NCBI RefSeq assembly: GCF_932276165.1
Contig: NC_064001.1
Location: forward strand, 2,487,501 to 2,551,500
DNA length: 64,000 nt
Source: Plutella xylostella
Lineage: Eukaryota; Arthropoda; Insecta; Lepidoptera; Plutellidae
Direction of reading: 5' to 3'
The notes beneath the pieces were generated by a model, which was not told the origin of the DNA, did no database searches, and saw only the letters and a program-made list of their open reading frames with translations. Both the position numbers and the translations under genes were made by a program. Shown here in pieces: positions 1 through 12,700 of the stretch; the first letter of the stretch is position 1; every line of letters begins with the position of its first letter.

Positions 1-558
1 AATGAATGTGGAATGCCCTAGAAACTGGCTGAGTAACTGATGCTTTCTGACTACATTCCAATAAGATTAGGCAAACTTTGTCACACATACCTACCTACCT
101 ACAAACAAACCCAACACATCTTACCTACATCTTGTAATGTGTAAGTATTTTCATGGTAGGTAAGTATGGTAACTAGATTATGCTAAGTATCCACAATGGA
201 TTACTCATATTCATTCCCTATCCCCAACCTTCAGGGTAAAAGAGGCGCCCATACAGAGTAAAAGTGAAGCCAGGGATAAAGCCATTCACTGTCGGTATGC
301 ATGAGGACGACGAAGGTTTTAGTCCAAATATAAAGTTTTGAAATCAAAGAGACAGAGTGCGATTTTGCATAGACTTTTAAAAGTCTTATGTGTAGATACT
401 AGATAACTATCTACCGAGAAGCCGAGCCGCAAACGTGAACTGTGGTTCGCAAAAATACCCGCAAACTCGAAACTCGTGAGTCCAGTACTCAGAATAAGGA
501 GTTTGAAAATCTTTATAACTTTTGTAATGGTTCTTTCTTCTTTCCTTTCCATAAGTTT
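1..558. other. No gene seen
   Basis: AT-rich DNA with a short ctacctacctac run at about 90-105. Short open frames here lack homology or splice support. Confidence 0.5.
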
Positions 559-3420
559 ATTTTAATAGTAATAGTAATATATTTATTGCAACTATGTAAG
601 TTTTACATTGGTCTTAAGATTATGTACACATGGTCCTTAACATAGTACCCTGTAGGGCATAGCAAGTTTAATTCTTATATCTAGGTAATAATATTCTAAG
701 TAATACAAAGTAACAAATTTTAAGGTATTTGCTTACATAATAAAGATATAAAATCTACATTAAATTTTAACATTTATAATATTATAATCTTTAACATAAA
801 AGTAGGAACTTAATTATTATTATTATTGTAGGTACTAATGACAGAATTATTGAAATATTTTGTTCATAATTAATAAAGATATAGGTATTTATAGTTAGTT
901 ATTTCAGTTTTGAAGTAGGTATTCATTTACTGAGTAATAGCATTTCTTTGTTAGTAAAGTTTTTAATTTGGAAATGAATTTACTATATTTTAATTCAGAT
1001 TTAATGAAGGTTGGAAGTTTATTATAGATTTTTATGCATTTAAAATATGGGCTATTGTTAAAAATTTGCATATTTGATTGTGGCACTGACAGTTGATTTT
1101 TGTTCCTAGTGTTAATTTTATGGACTTCGTTTACCTGTTTAAATAACTGCATATTGTTCTTTACAAACTTGGCTATTTCGAAGATATATAATGAGGGTAG
1201 TGAAAGTATTTTATGTTTGATGAAAAATGGTTTACAGCTAGTTGTGTTTTGGAGATTTGCTATGATCCTGATACATCTTTTTTGTAGAACAAATAGGTCA
1301 TGTACGTCTACACTATCACCCCATAGAATGACTCCATAACTTAACCATGCATTTGCATATGCATAGTATGCTGTGAGAGCAGTGTTTATGTTGGTGTTGA
1401 CTTTTAGTACACCTAAAGAATAGATGAATTGGGACAATTTGCTTTTAATTATTTGTACGTGACATTTCCAGTTTAAATGAGTATCTAAATGTATGCCTAG
1501 TAACTTAAATGTGTTGACTTTCTCTATATTAGTTAGTTGCAGATCTATAGGAGCTTTTTGGTATGGCCTAAATTGGATCATTTTTGTTTTTAGGATGTTA
1601 ATTTCCAGGTTGTGACAGTCTAGCCAATTTTTAGTTTGGTGAAAAATTTCTTTTAATTGTTTGTTGCAGTCATCTTCTGTGGAACTTTGGAGTAGTATTG
1701 ATATATCGTCAGCAAAAAGTATATTATGGGTTTTAATATGGTTAGGTAGGTCATTTATGTAAACAAGAAAGAGAATGCATCCTAGGACACTTCCTTGTGG
1801 AATTGAACAGTTGGTTATGCCGGTAGTAGATTTTATTGTAGCTATTTGTTGGGCGTGGAGGTCGGTATGTTGTATCTGAACGTATTGTTGTCGGTTTTTG
1901 AGATAGGAACGGAACCAGTCGTGGGCTATTCCGCGCACTCCTGAATCGTATAATTTACTTAGTAGTATTTTGTGTGACACCTTATCATATGCTTTAGATA
2001 GATCTAGCAAAAGTCCTATGGCATATTTCTTTTCATTCAAGTAGTTATATATTTCTTGCATGTATTTATAAACAGCTAGTGTAGTTGAATGACGTTTTCT
2101 AAACCCGTGTTGATTTTTATGTAGCAAATTATTTTTTTCCAGGAAGGTATTAAGTTTATTAGTCATGGCTTTTTCATAAATTTTTGATATGACTGAGAGA
2201 AGTGCAATGGGCCTGAATTTATCCGGGTCTGTATCTTTTCTCCTTTTGTTTTTAGGTATTGGTATGATCTTAGCAATTTTTAATTTTTCAGGGAAAATTC
2301 CTTCTTTAAATGATTGGTTAATTAACCGTGTAAGGGGGTATTTCAGAATATCAGCGCAGCTTTTAAGAAGTTTGGACGGAATTTCATCATCACCAGATGT
2401 GTTTTTATCACCTAGGCTGTTTATTATTTTGAGAATCTCAGTTTCGGTAACTGGGTGTAGGAACATGGAGTGGAGTGAAGATGAAGCAGCGCGCGGGGGT
2501 GCGGGGGCGCGCGGGGGTGCAGGCGAGCCCGCCGCCGTCGCCGCCGCCGCCGGGCTCGGGGCCTCTCCCACAGACATAAAATATTTGTTAAAACAGTTGG
2601 ACACTAATTCTGGAGATTCAGTTACTTTAGCGTTTACTTTAAGTTTCATATTATTGACAGTAAATCCGGTTTGAGATTTTGATGAAGTGACTCGTTTAAT
2701 TATTTTCCACATAGTTTTTGTTTTATTTTTTGATTCGTCGAATTCTTTTGCATGATACATTTTTTTTGAGGATATGATGCATCTTTTTAATGTTTTATTG
2801 TATTTTTTATAAAAGTCTTTTAAAATTGTATTATTACAGCTGTTGATATGACTCCTTAATAGTCTTTTATTTTTACAGGATTCCCTAAGTCCTTTCGTGA
2901 GCCAAGTCTTCTTAGGTTTTAAATTAATATTTATTAAAGTAACTGGAATATTTTTATTCAATAAATTTTGTAGCTGTTCAAGGAAATCATCGTAATTTTT
3001 GTTTGTAGATTTTGTGTCAACTATAATGCTGTCCCAATTTATGTTCTCTAAGTCAGCTTTGAATTTTTGTATATTTTTTTCATTAAATATTCGTTGGTTT
3101 GTATATAGTTTTTGGTTTTTATTGAATGTATTATGAAGTTTTAATTTAATTGTTACACCTCTATGGTCTGATATTCCAAATTCTTTTACTTGTGTTTGTA
3201 TCTCGTACTTTTGGTTTGCAAATACTAAATCAATACACGTAGAAGAAGTGGCTGTCACTCGAGTCGGTTCGGTTATAAGCTGTTTTAAGTTACATGATGA
3301 CATAATTTGATTTAATTTTACTGTATTTTGCGACATAATTAATGCATCTATGTTAAAATCTCCTGTAATATATTTCGTAAAATATATAATATTTTTCGTG
3401 GTCATTGTGATTTTTCATGA
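559..3420 (-). mobile_element. 5'-truncated non-LTR retrotransposon (Jockey/CR1-like)
   Basis: The long open frame 904-3405 (833 aa) holds the C-terminal half of an apurinic-type endonuclease (GDFNID, SDHRGV), then a reverse transcriptase (FRPIALLS, HGFRKRHST, LDLSKAYD, PQGSVLGC, FADD) and a C-terminal segment without RNase H. The N-terminal half of the endonuclease is absent, so the copy is 5'-truncated although the remaining frame is intact, which suggests a young insertion. The 3' end, on the minus strand, appears to be an ATT/ACT-type simple tail at about 559-590. A GC-rich Ala/Pro spacer (2489-2575) separates endonuclease and RT. No target duplication was found. Confidence 0.85.
904..3405 (-). 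CDS. Endonuclease (partial) and reverse transcriptase of a non-LTR element
   Basis: 833 residues. The endonuclease remnant covers about residues 1-110, a basic linker about 120-280, an Ala/Pro-rich low-complexity segment about 280-310, RT about 365-640 with the catalytic FADD, and a thumb/C-terminal region to 833. The RT copies element RNA at a nicked target in the nucleus. The start is simply the first Met in the truncated frame (MTTKNII) and is probably not the natural start. Confidence 0.8.
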   Translation of the reverse strand: MTTKNIIYFTKYITGDFNIDALIMSQNTVKLNQIMSSCNLKQLITEPTRVTATSSTCIDLVFANQKYEIQTQVKEFGISDHRGVTIKLKLHNTFNKNQKLYTNQRIFNEKNIQKFKADLENINWDSIIVDTKSTNKNYDDFLEQLQNLLNKNIPVTLININLKPKKTWLTKGLRESCKNKRLLRSHINSCNNTILKDFYKKYNKTLKRCIISSKKMYHAKEFDESKNKTKTMWKIIKRVTSSKSQTGFTVNNMKLKVNAKVTESPELVSNCFNKYFMSVGEAPSPAAAATAAGSPAPPRAPAPPRAASSSLHSMFLHPVTETEILKIINSLGDKNTSGDDEIPSKLLKSCADILKYPLTRLINQSFKEGIFPEKLKIAKIIPIPKNKRRKDTDPDKFRPIALLSVISKIYEKAMTNKLNTFLEKNNLLHKNQHGFRKRHSTTLAVYKYMQEIYNYLNEKKYAIGLLLDLSKAYDKVSHKILLSKLYDSGVRGIAHDWFRSYLKNRQQYVQIQHTDLHAQQIATIKSTTGITNCSIPQGSVLGCILFLVYINDLPNHIKTHNILFADDISILLQSSTEDDCNKQLKEIFHQTKNWLDCHNLEINILKTKMIQFRPYQKAPIDLQLTNIEKVNTFKLLGIHLDTHLNWKCHVQIIKSKLSQFIYSLGVLKVNTNINTALTAYYAYANAWLSYGVILWGDSVDVHDLFVLQKRCIRIIANLQNTTSCKPFFIKHKILSLPSLYIFEIAKFVKNNMQLFKQVNEVHKINTRNKNQLSVPQSNMQIFNNSPYFKCIKIYNKLPTFIKSELKYSKFISKLKTLLTKKCYYSVNEYLLQN

Positions 3421-3484
3421 TTCGCAATAATGAAACTAAACTTTAATCACTTGAATGCACTTATTTTGAATGCATTTGTTTGTG

Positions 3485-3700
3485 GAAGCCCTTATAAAGC
3501 ATAGACAAATACATAAATGTGACGTCACTGAACCATAAACTAACCGTCATTACATACGTCAGAGATTTTGGCAGCCCGTGGGTGAACTATTTTCTTCATT
3601 GTTGACCTTTCCTAAATCTTAGGTGTAATTATTTCATCATTAGAAGTTATCCGGCTGTACCTTTATTATCAATTATTCATATACCGACCTAGTCTCGACC
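3485..3700 (+). promoter_or_regulatory. Probable ari-1 promoter and 5' UTR with a CRE palindrome
   Basis: A perfect cAMP-response-element palindrome TGACGTCA lies at 3520-3527, about 175 bp before the ari-1 start codon, and a TATA-like TTATAAAG lies just upstream at about 3492. The stretch separates the retrotransposon on the left from the first coding exon. A start site between the TATA-like word and about 3600 is inference; no transcript data are available. Confidence 0.4.
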
Positions 3701-6700
3701 ATGGACTCAGAAGATGACACCAAAGACGATGTGGACTCGGGGAACGAGTCGAGTGGGGACGATGTCGATTTTGCCATGGACGTTGAGACTCACAACACCA
3801 GGGAGCGACAGACGGAGCTGGAGGAGTACCCCTACGAGGTGCTGTCCACGGAGGAGATCGTGCAGCACATGGTGGACTGCATCAAGGAAGTGAACACAGT
3901 GGTCGAGGTCAGTGTGTTAGTGGTAAACAATGGACACCTGAATGAGGTTACACTTACGTTCTACACTTTTTCTTTGTGTTTAGCTCCGCTTATTTCGTGT
4001 TTATTAACGCTAAAGGTCGATGTGTTAGGTGGTAGCGTCAAAAATCTGATAGGAAAACAGTGTTATGTAGTGTTTATGCTGTATTGTTTACACACATAGT
4101 AATTATCATCCATATTACGTATTACGAAAGCAATATTCGCAATAAAAAATGCAAATGCTGATCCATCGTCACCTTATAGGTGACTCACACACACACATCT
4201 TGACCTATTTACTGCCTCTGTGTTGTTATCAAGGTTTTAGTCCATGACCTTAAATTCCAAATATTTTAGCTAAATGCTTAGTGAGCTGTTTTAATACCAT
4301 ACACAATTACAAGTAAATGCTAACCCATCAGATTCAAGTTGTATTATTACAAGTACATCATTTTTAGCAGATTTGAAATAATGTAAAAACTTTTTTTTTC
4401 CTTTGTTTGCTAAAATAGGTTCTGTTTTATTGATTATTTGTATATACTTTTTACTAATAATCTAATCCTAGTTTTTGTAAGGGTTTACTTATATAGGTTA
4501 AAAACCTATAAATGTATGAAAATCCTTATAACATAAACTGTGTTTTTATTAAATAATTAAATTATTGGGAATAGTCTCATCTAAGTGCAGCAATAAGGTA
4601 CTAAAATTTAACTTGTATTGTGCCTCAGTTTTCCCTGATTTGGCATTATAAAATAGATGTTAATGAATTTATTTATACATAATAATGGATTATCACCAGG
4701 GGCGTATTTAAAGATTGCGCGCCCTGGGCTCCTGTAGTTTTCCGCCCCATCAAGGAATGAAAGAAAAGAAAAAGAGCAGTCAGTGTAGAGTACCTACCGA
4801 CCTACATATACTTAGGTACCTACATATGTATTTCTTATACTGTGGTGATAGATTTGCATAGATAATGATACATGGTGGGCCAAAAAGTAATCACCATATT
4901 GGAAGTTGCTCTCATTTGTACAAATGGCCGTCAATTTCAAATTTATTTTGATAGTGGTAAATTAGATAATTATGCAGACTACAAGTTCAGAAGCCATAGA
5001 GTGGTATACTCCCCAAGATCGCGGAACAGTATATTCAGTTTTAGGCGTCGCCTTTTTTTTCGTTATATCTGTAATTTTTCCCTGAAAAAATTCCCGATTT
5101 TACCGTTTCAGACGGTTTTTGTGGGGTTTTTTGAAGACCCGTGTTTATGTGAATAAGCCTGAGTCTCTGGAAGCCCTTGAGGACAACATTCGACACGAGT
5201 TGCGAGAGTCTCTCGCCCGAAGTTCTCGGTGAAGTGATGAGAAATGCCATAAAAGGAGCCTTGAGCCTGGTTATCAATTGTGACGGTGCCCATTTATATG
5301 CCGATATCATCTTCTAGACTTTACCAATAAAATTGTAAAGGTTCAAATAAACATGATCAAAAAACTGAATCGATGCTCTTCATTTAGAAAAAAAAATGAG
5401 TGCCAAACAACATCGGATTACTTTTTTGGGTCCACCTTATATCTTCCGAACAAAAAAGATTTTTCTGGATAGTCGAGTACTTTTTAGAACGTTTAGAAAT
5501 AAACTTGTGCAGGGCGACTGAGAGAGGCATTTTTAAACATTTAAATTTCCTAAAAAAAATACCGAAGCGGAAAAACATAGACTATTCCATCGGTTCAAAA
5601 AAGCACAAAGGCCGGTTTTTATACTTTAAAAATCCTGCAATGCTCGTAACCAAAATACCTCAGGTACAAAACCCACTGCCAAAACATCAAGAAGAAAGTC
5701 AGCTCCCGAAACAACCTTCTGCGAAGGCTTACGTCTACCAGCTGGGACTCCTCTCTACAAACAAGTAGCCTAGCACTCTGCTTATCAGCTTCCGAATTTG
5801 CCTGCCCCATATGGGCAAGGTCCACGCATGCTAGAGAAATAGATTTGTTTGTATGGTAACGGGATGCCTCAAACCGACACCGCTCTACAAACTCTACTCC
5901 CTGGCTGGGATAGCACCCCCTAGCATACGGCGAAAAGTGGCATGTTCTGTTGAGTAAACCAAACAAGACATCCACTTCACTCACATACTGCCGCACCTTC
6001 CCGCCTTAAGAGCCGACAAGCGTTTTTAAAAATAGTGAGGTGTCCTAAACGGATGAAAACCACAAATCGCAAGGCGGCTCTGGGAGGAAAAGCAGCCCCA
6101 GGTTCCTTTCCTACCTCTTGAGGAAAAACTTGCTTCCGGTAACAGTTTCCCCTGGCACATTCGGAAGACTCTAAATCGGTTGCGAGCAGAGGTAGGCTGC
6201 AAGGACAATCTCTGCAAGTGGGGCTATACCGTTGGTACCACCTATGCGACTCCCCTGTCCCCTGTGGCCATCCACCTGCACTCGGGACTTACTCCAGGCC
6301 AATCAGAATGCTATCAAAGTTGCTTCTTTTGGTCTGGATAAATTAAAAAAATCGCATGTTCACTGACACGAAAGAAGAAGAAGTGTAGAGTACCTACCGT
6401 ACTACATATGTATAAGAACATTGTAGTGATAGATTTGCATAGATCATGATATCTTCCGAAAAATAATAACATATTTTTCTGGATAGGAGTACATTTTAAA
6501 ACGTTTAGAAATAAACTTGTGCAGGGCGACTGAGGGAGGCATTTTTTTTTCTTTAGATTTCCTTGATTGAAGATGGCTCAGGGCCGTTCTAGGCTTAGGT
6601 CCTAAAATATTGTTCTGTACTTTTTAAATCCTACAACCTAAAGCCCAAGGGCGGCCTGCCGGCCGCCCCTGGGCCGCCCTTCGCCGCCTGCCGCCCCGGG

Positions 6701-9700
6701 CTGTAGCCCTTTTAGCCCTAGGGTAAATACGCCCCTGATTATCACTACCTCAATGCCATTATCACTTTGCTTTTAGAGTAGAAAAATTATGAATGAAACT
6801 ATATAAAATGTCCTCTTTAAATTTATAATAGTTTGATTCAGTTATCAAAATAAAAGTTGTTGTTTTTTTGCTGGAAAGCAAAACAAGTTTATCAGCAACT
6901 GTGATGGTCTGAGCTGTTATCTCTTATTGTAGCAACTAAAGAACAATAATAGTTCTCAATGATAAATACAAAAACAGAATGTAAAAGTTTAAATGTATGG
7001 GAACTTTATTGGTACTTCTATTCTTGAAGCACATATCATTAGTTATCCATCAGTAGATCTTAGTTTTTAATGTATTATGTATTAGATCTTAGTTTTAATG
7101 TATTATGTATTTGCTTGATAATACATATTACAATAAGTGAATGTTATTAACCCCGAGGTCAAGTCATGCGGCAATTGAATTCAGAAGGTTGTCTTCCCAA
7201 CCATAAACAAATCATTCTGAATATATTTTGGCCTTTAGGAAATGTTTAGGTACCTAGTTATTGCACAAAGAAGATAGTGACCAAGTTTGAACATAAATAT
7301 AGCAGATGCTGTTTATCTACCTGGTTCTAGGTCTTTACTGAAAATCCATCATAATCCCTAAAAATATGATTTCCAGGATTGATATTACAGTGCTATTTTC
7401 ATTAATATAGCAAGGAATATACTTGACAAAGAAACTTCTTCTAAGCATGTCATGAAACCAAGGCTAAAGGATTTACCAGCCAGATTGGTGTCAGTCGCTG
7501 TCTGCCCATTGATGCCTCTGCATTTTTATTTTAACCTATTGTGCCCCACTGCTGTCTCTCCCTGGTTCTTCCACCTATCCCTGACCAGGTCTTCCTCATT
7601 CCAGTCCCAGCGATAGGCATCCAAGTCATCTCCTTGGTCTACATTTCTTCTTATTGATGACTTTCCCCTTTTCTTGTATATAAACTTCCTACTACATAGG
7701 TAGTCTGGAAGGAATTAAGTAATAAGGCCACCGATTGTACCATCTAACCCATTTTCTAAACTACTTGATATAATTATAGTGACCTGTAGCTGTGGACAAC
7801 TCGGTCATAAACTACAGGCACTATACCTTCAGTCTACCAATTGCACCATCTAATTTGTGCATTTTCTTTTGTAATTTATGTGTTTCTGTGTGAAATAAAG
7901 TATTATCTATCTAACTTTTAATACTCAATGAATATGTTATCTTTGTATGTTGTGTAAACTGTATATAATATTTAATAAATACATCTATGATGTTTCAGAT
8001 CCCGGCCACCACAACGCGCATCCTGCTGAACCACTTCAAGTGGGACAAGGAGAAGCTGATGGAGCGGTTCTACGACGGGGACCAGGACCAGCTGTTCTGC
8101 GAGGCGCGCGTCATCAACCCATTCAGGAAACCAGTCATACAGAGGCAAAAGGTAAAGTTTGCCCACTTTTGGGTCTTAAGATGGGTATCCGCTAGAGGCA
8201 CACTTTTGATCTTCTTATAAATAAGCTTTTGTTGCTCTAAGCCTTCTTCCAAATACGCCTATGCTCATCTAGGTCATCATTTTAAGTGTTGCCAAGTGTC
8301 CTGCCCACTTTCACTGTAGTTCGCCAATCCTGGTGTCTTCAAGACACATGATATACAGTATAATATATATTTTTTAAATATTATACTAATAAATGGTGAT
8401 GTTGTCTATTCCAGCTCCCGCGGCGGATATCGACGTCGGGCGCGGAAGAGTGCGAGATTTGCTTCTCAGTTCTGCCCACATCTGTGAGTATATTACATTA
8501 ATCTGTCCCTGTAGCACGGGTTCGTTATCGACATAAATGAAAGTCACCTTTGTCACGATAACGGCGCTGTGGTTGGTGGAACAAAAATGAGACGGGTTTA
8601 TCGACGTCGATATAGGACCCGTGCCGCGGAGCCTGTAGCCTGTTACGTATAATTTTGACACTACTTGTCGACAGGTTATTGATAGGCAATAGGATAGGTA
8701 CTTAAACCTATTGAAAAGTGTTAAAATTGTTCGTGATACGGCTACTGGACGCAAATTTACATGTTATTAGTTGTATTCTCTCTTAATTGATTGTGTATTT
8801 GTTTTCAGATAATGACAGGGCTAGAATGCGGGCACAGGTTCTGCACACAGTGTTGGTGCGAATATTTAACTACCAAAATTATGGAGGAGGGCTTAGTAAG
8901 TATAAAAGTTTAAATTCATTATGTATTGTAAAATTAAACGAATGTGCTTAGCACAGTGGTCAGCATGTTAGAATTTTCAAATAGCCATGACATGGTGTTG
9001 CCTTTAGTTATCTAAAGTCCCATAGAGTTCGAAAAAAATATAGTAAAGGCAACGCGGGACGCCAGATAATGGAGATCGATTCCACAAGAGTCACTCTGGC
9101 TTACGAAATACTAAGTTTCGAAGTGCTATTGTTAACCACGACTCTATTACGACGTTATTATTCATACCAATATCATGACCAGTGGCGGCTGGTGCCTCAG
9201 ATACCCGGTGGTGCACTTTATGGGTTTAGTAATTTTTTGGAGAAAAATAGATTAACTATTACAATTAGGGCGGATTCGGCCAACGTCGAGTAACTTTTTA
9301 CTCACGAGTAAAGTACCAGTTACTCGCGAGTAAGCAGATTTTGCATTCTACCAAACCTGAAACCAAGATAACTAGCTTATCCCAAGAATAAAATGTTATA
9401 CCGCCAAAATTGACCGTGTAACGAGCTTATCCGAGAGTAATTTTGTAATGGCGGCAGCACATCAGCTGAGTAGAAAACCGTCATAATGACATATAAACAC
9501 ATCTGTCAAAACATAAACAAAAGTACGTTAAAAGGCAAAGTCTCAGAATAACAACAGCGAATAAAATATTAAACCATAAACAATTTCATACTTTTATAAT
9601 CCATTCAAACTAAGTTGGCATGTCATTTCTATTGCATTACAGTTTCGTTCCTCGTTCATTCAATTTAATCATGGTATAACTTGGTAGAATGCAAATGTAC

Positions 9701-12700
9701 TTATCCTAGATATTTACTCGCGTATAATTTTAATTCCGGTATAGTTATTCTCGTGTAACGTGATGTTTGGACGAATTCACCCTTAGAAGTAAAAAAATTA
9801 TAAGTATATTTTACCTTATTTATTGAAGTGAAATAGCTTCTCCGCCGAAACGAAAACAACACACGGAAAGCAAAATAAAGCATTTAGTCTCTCACATCCA
9901 CATAACCATTTCTTTTTATTGAACATTTCACTTTTGAAAATTCAGGTAGGTACTAATAAGTTTCATTTTTTGTTTTGCACTAAAGGCCGAGGCGGCCCAG
10001 CAGATTTAATGAACAGTCTATTTTGCAATGTCCTATTGCTTTTTATGAAGTCAATATTGTATTTTGCACTCATTTTCACTCACACACACACATACACACA
10101 CACACGAAATCTTTACTACTTTCTTAGTTAATAACTCAGATCAACTACAAATAGATTCGCAATCGCCGTGTGCACTATTCTCTTTCTCACTCAAACCATA
10201 GATGTTGCCGACAAAAAAATAAAACCTAAATATGGGGAAATTTAACTTATCATAATAACAAAAACAAAACTTGAGTATATCGTCGGTTGATAGGAAAAAG
10301 TCACTAAAGGCTAATTTTTCAATAGCCAGACAAAAGTTTTGCTGGGAAATAATTTTGATGCTGTTGCGTCTCAATGTTTCTCAATGTTTGTATTACCCAG
10401 ATAACATTTATCTGAATATTGAAAAATCAGCCTTAGTGAGTTTTTCCTGTCAACCGACGATATAAGAAAAAAAACTTTACTCATACTTATTTGATTTCAA
10501 TATAATTATTTAATATACACAAACTGAGTGGATTGTATAATTCATTGTCTTCGTCCAATCGAAACAATCCTCTTCAAAATGTGCCGAACACAATTTTTGT
10601 ATGTTTCCTTGGTTCCCAATTTGTGCGACCGGTAATGTCTATCCATTTTCTTGATATTTTTTTTTCTGTCGGAAACCTATGAAAGAGATAAATGGATGAG
10701 CATGAGCATTATAATCGTGGGCCAAATATGTGATGGGGTTTTTTTTAAAGGAAACACGTATTTCGTATCAATACAATAAACTTTATATTATACAGAAGAA
10801 ATCACACATGGAAGAAAAAAAAAGAAACGAACGTTTCCTCACAATGAGAGGCACCTCATTTGAAAGAGGAGAATGACTTCTACAAAATACAATCTTCACA
10901 AAAACCGAATTCGTGCGCCCCATTTGTAAACCCAACCCGAGTCCGTTACAATTTCTAGTATTTTCTTTGCATACCTACTATAATATTTGTGGGTAAAATA
11001 AATTTTCAATAACTTGCAACACCATGTGATTTGTTATGATATGGTACCTCGTAATTTTTACTTAAAACTGATACTAAAAGACCTTACAGTATTAAAATTA
11101 GTATCGTTTTATATTAAAATCGAGCCAATAGATAGTACTATGATGAATGTAAGCTTGTTAAACTTGATAGTATCTACTTACATGTGAAAATATATCTCAT
11201 CCATCATTCCATCGTGTTTTCGTTCATTATGCTCTATACAACCGAACAAAATCCACCCAACCATGTCACACACTCGTTAAGTGATGATAATAGTCTAATA
11301 AACTTAATAAACACCCACAAATCACTAGCAAATCAAAAATAAATAGCATTTAGAAAATTTTGTTGTAACTGTCAGCCTTTGTTTGGCACAGATTTTTCAT
11401 TTGTTTCATTGTTTGGCACAGAGAACTGACGTAAACAGGCGCCACAGCAAAAAGGACAAAAAACATTTACAGCTTAACGTTTCTTTCTTACGCTTAATGT
11501 AGCTAAGCGTCTCTTTTTCGCAATGTCAGAACTGTCACGATTATACCCCTGTGGTTAATAAGTAATTAGCAAATTAATTACGTATTCGCGCGCGAAAGGT
11601 GAAACTGACAATGAAATGACAAGTGCATCGTTCGTAGGTCACGCCACTGGTCAAGGCCACCGCCCGCGCCTCCCGTGGCGTCATTCGTATTATTTCGGCA
11701 ATTTCCGGCCGCGTGCGGCGCACGGATTTATCCTAGAACTGCATACAGTTTGTACTGAGCATCTTCCGTCTCACGCGCCGGGCGATTTCCATCCTGTTTC
11801 ATACTATGTGTAGGAGCTCGCGCCGTGCGACAATCCGAGCACACGAGGCCGTTTTTGTTCAAGCAAAAATAAGATCTAATTCTTTCGCAGTAGAAATCAA
11901 AATAGGCCAGCACGCGTAGCACAGTATGGCTGGGACAAGATATAAATGACAGCTAGTCGCAACAAATTGTGTGATACCAGTTGTCCTCACAAACGCTAAC
12001 ATGGCCAACACGAAATAATCACTACAAGATGTGAGTTACAATTTTGACAGCGAGATTGGAAGATTTGTCTTATTTCCTAACATGGGTGTACCAGTTTGTC
12101 CACACATGTCTCAGTTTGACATTTGTTTAGGTAGCATTTTATCACTCAAATTCGAAGGTGGTGATAACATGTGACACAAATAATTATTTGTTTAGTTTTT
12201 GTTAATTTCATCCTTGCTCTACAAGAAGAGATGCAGGAAAGGAAAATTACTATAATACCTATAGGGAGGATGATCCGGGACTCTAATAACCCGTTGAAAA
12301 TGCTTTAAAAACAACATTTGTCAAAACACACATCCTCTTTTTATTTGACTAAAATTATATATCATATTACTTATATGTAGCGGTGTTAGCTCAGACGGGT
12401 AAGCGCCCGCCCCTCACGGAAGAGATGTGGATTCAAATCCTGTCGCTGACATGTGCTAATAAGTTAGATAGATAGACATTAATTTGTTCCACTTAAACAT
12501 TTGTACACTTAAATTAAGAGGCGAAAAGTGTGTGTTGAAGCAGACCAAAAGGGAAGCAACTCAGCGCATATATTTGCCCTTAGGAACAAACCACAGATTT
12601 TCAGTTGTCTCCCATACTTATACTTTAAGTTTGCCTATTCACGTCAAAGTATGTAGGTAATGAAGTGGCTAATTAAATAGTTTGAATGCTAAATATAGAG

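Larger units (their letters stand above)
4697..6737. mobile_element. Non-autonomous hAT-type DNA transposon with 8-bp target duplication
   Basis: Terminal inverted repeats CAGGGGCGTATTTA (4697-4710) and its complement (6724-6737) bound a 2041-bp element. The 8-bp word ATTATCAC flanks both ends (4689-4696 and 6738-6745), and an 8-bp duplication with CAGGG ends is the hAT signature. No hAT transposase is encoded. The interior is a mosaic: a Tc1/mariner relic at 4871-5439, a decayed non-LTR C-terminus at about 5750-6380, and two diverged copies of one segment (4777-5570 and 6384-6560). It lies in intron 1 of ari-1. Confidence 0.85.

Noticed and set aside
2189..2674. 161-aa plus-strand open frame opposite the reverse transcriptase
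   Set aside because: Antisense of the RT and its GC-rich spacer; no domain.
12379..12447. A functional tRNA gene
   Set aside because: D and anticodon arms do not form and the acceptor stem depends on several G-U pairs; kept only as tRNA-like.
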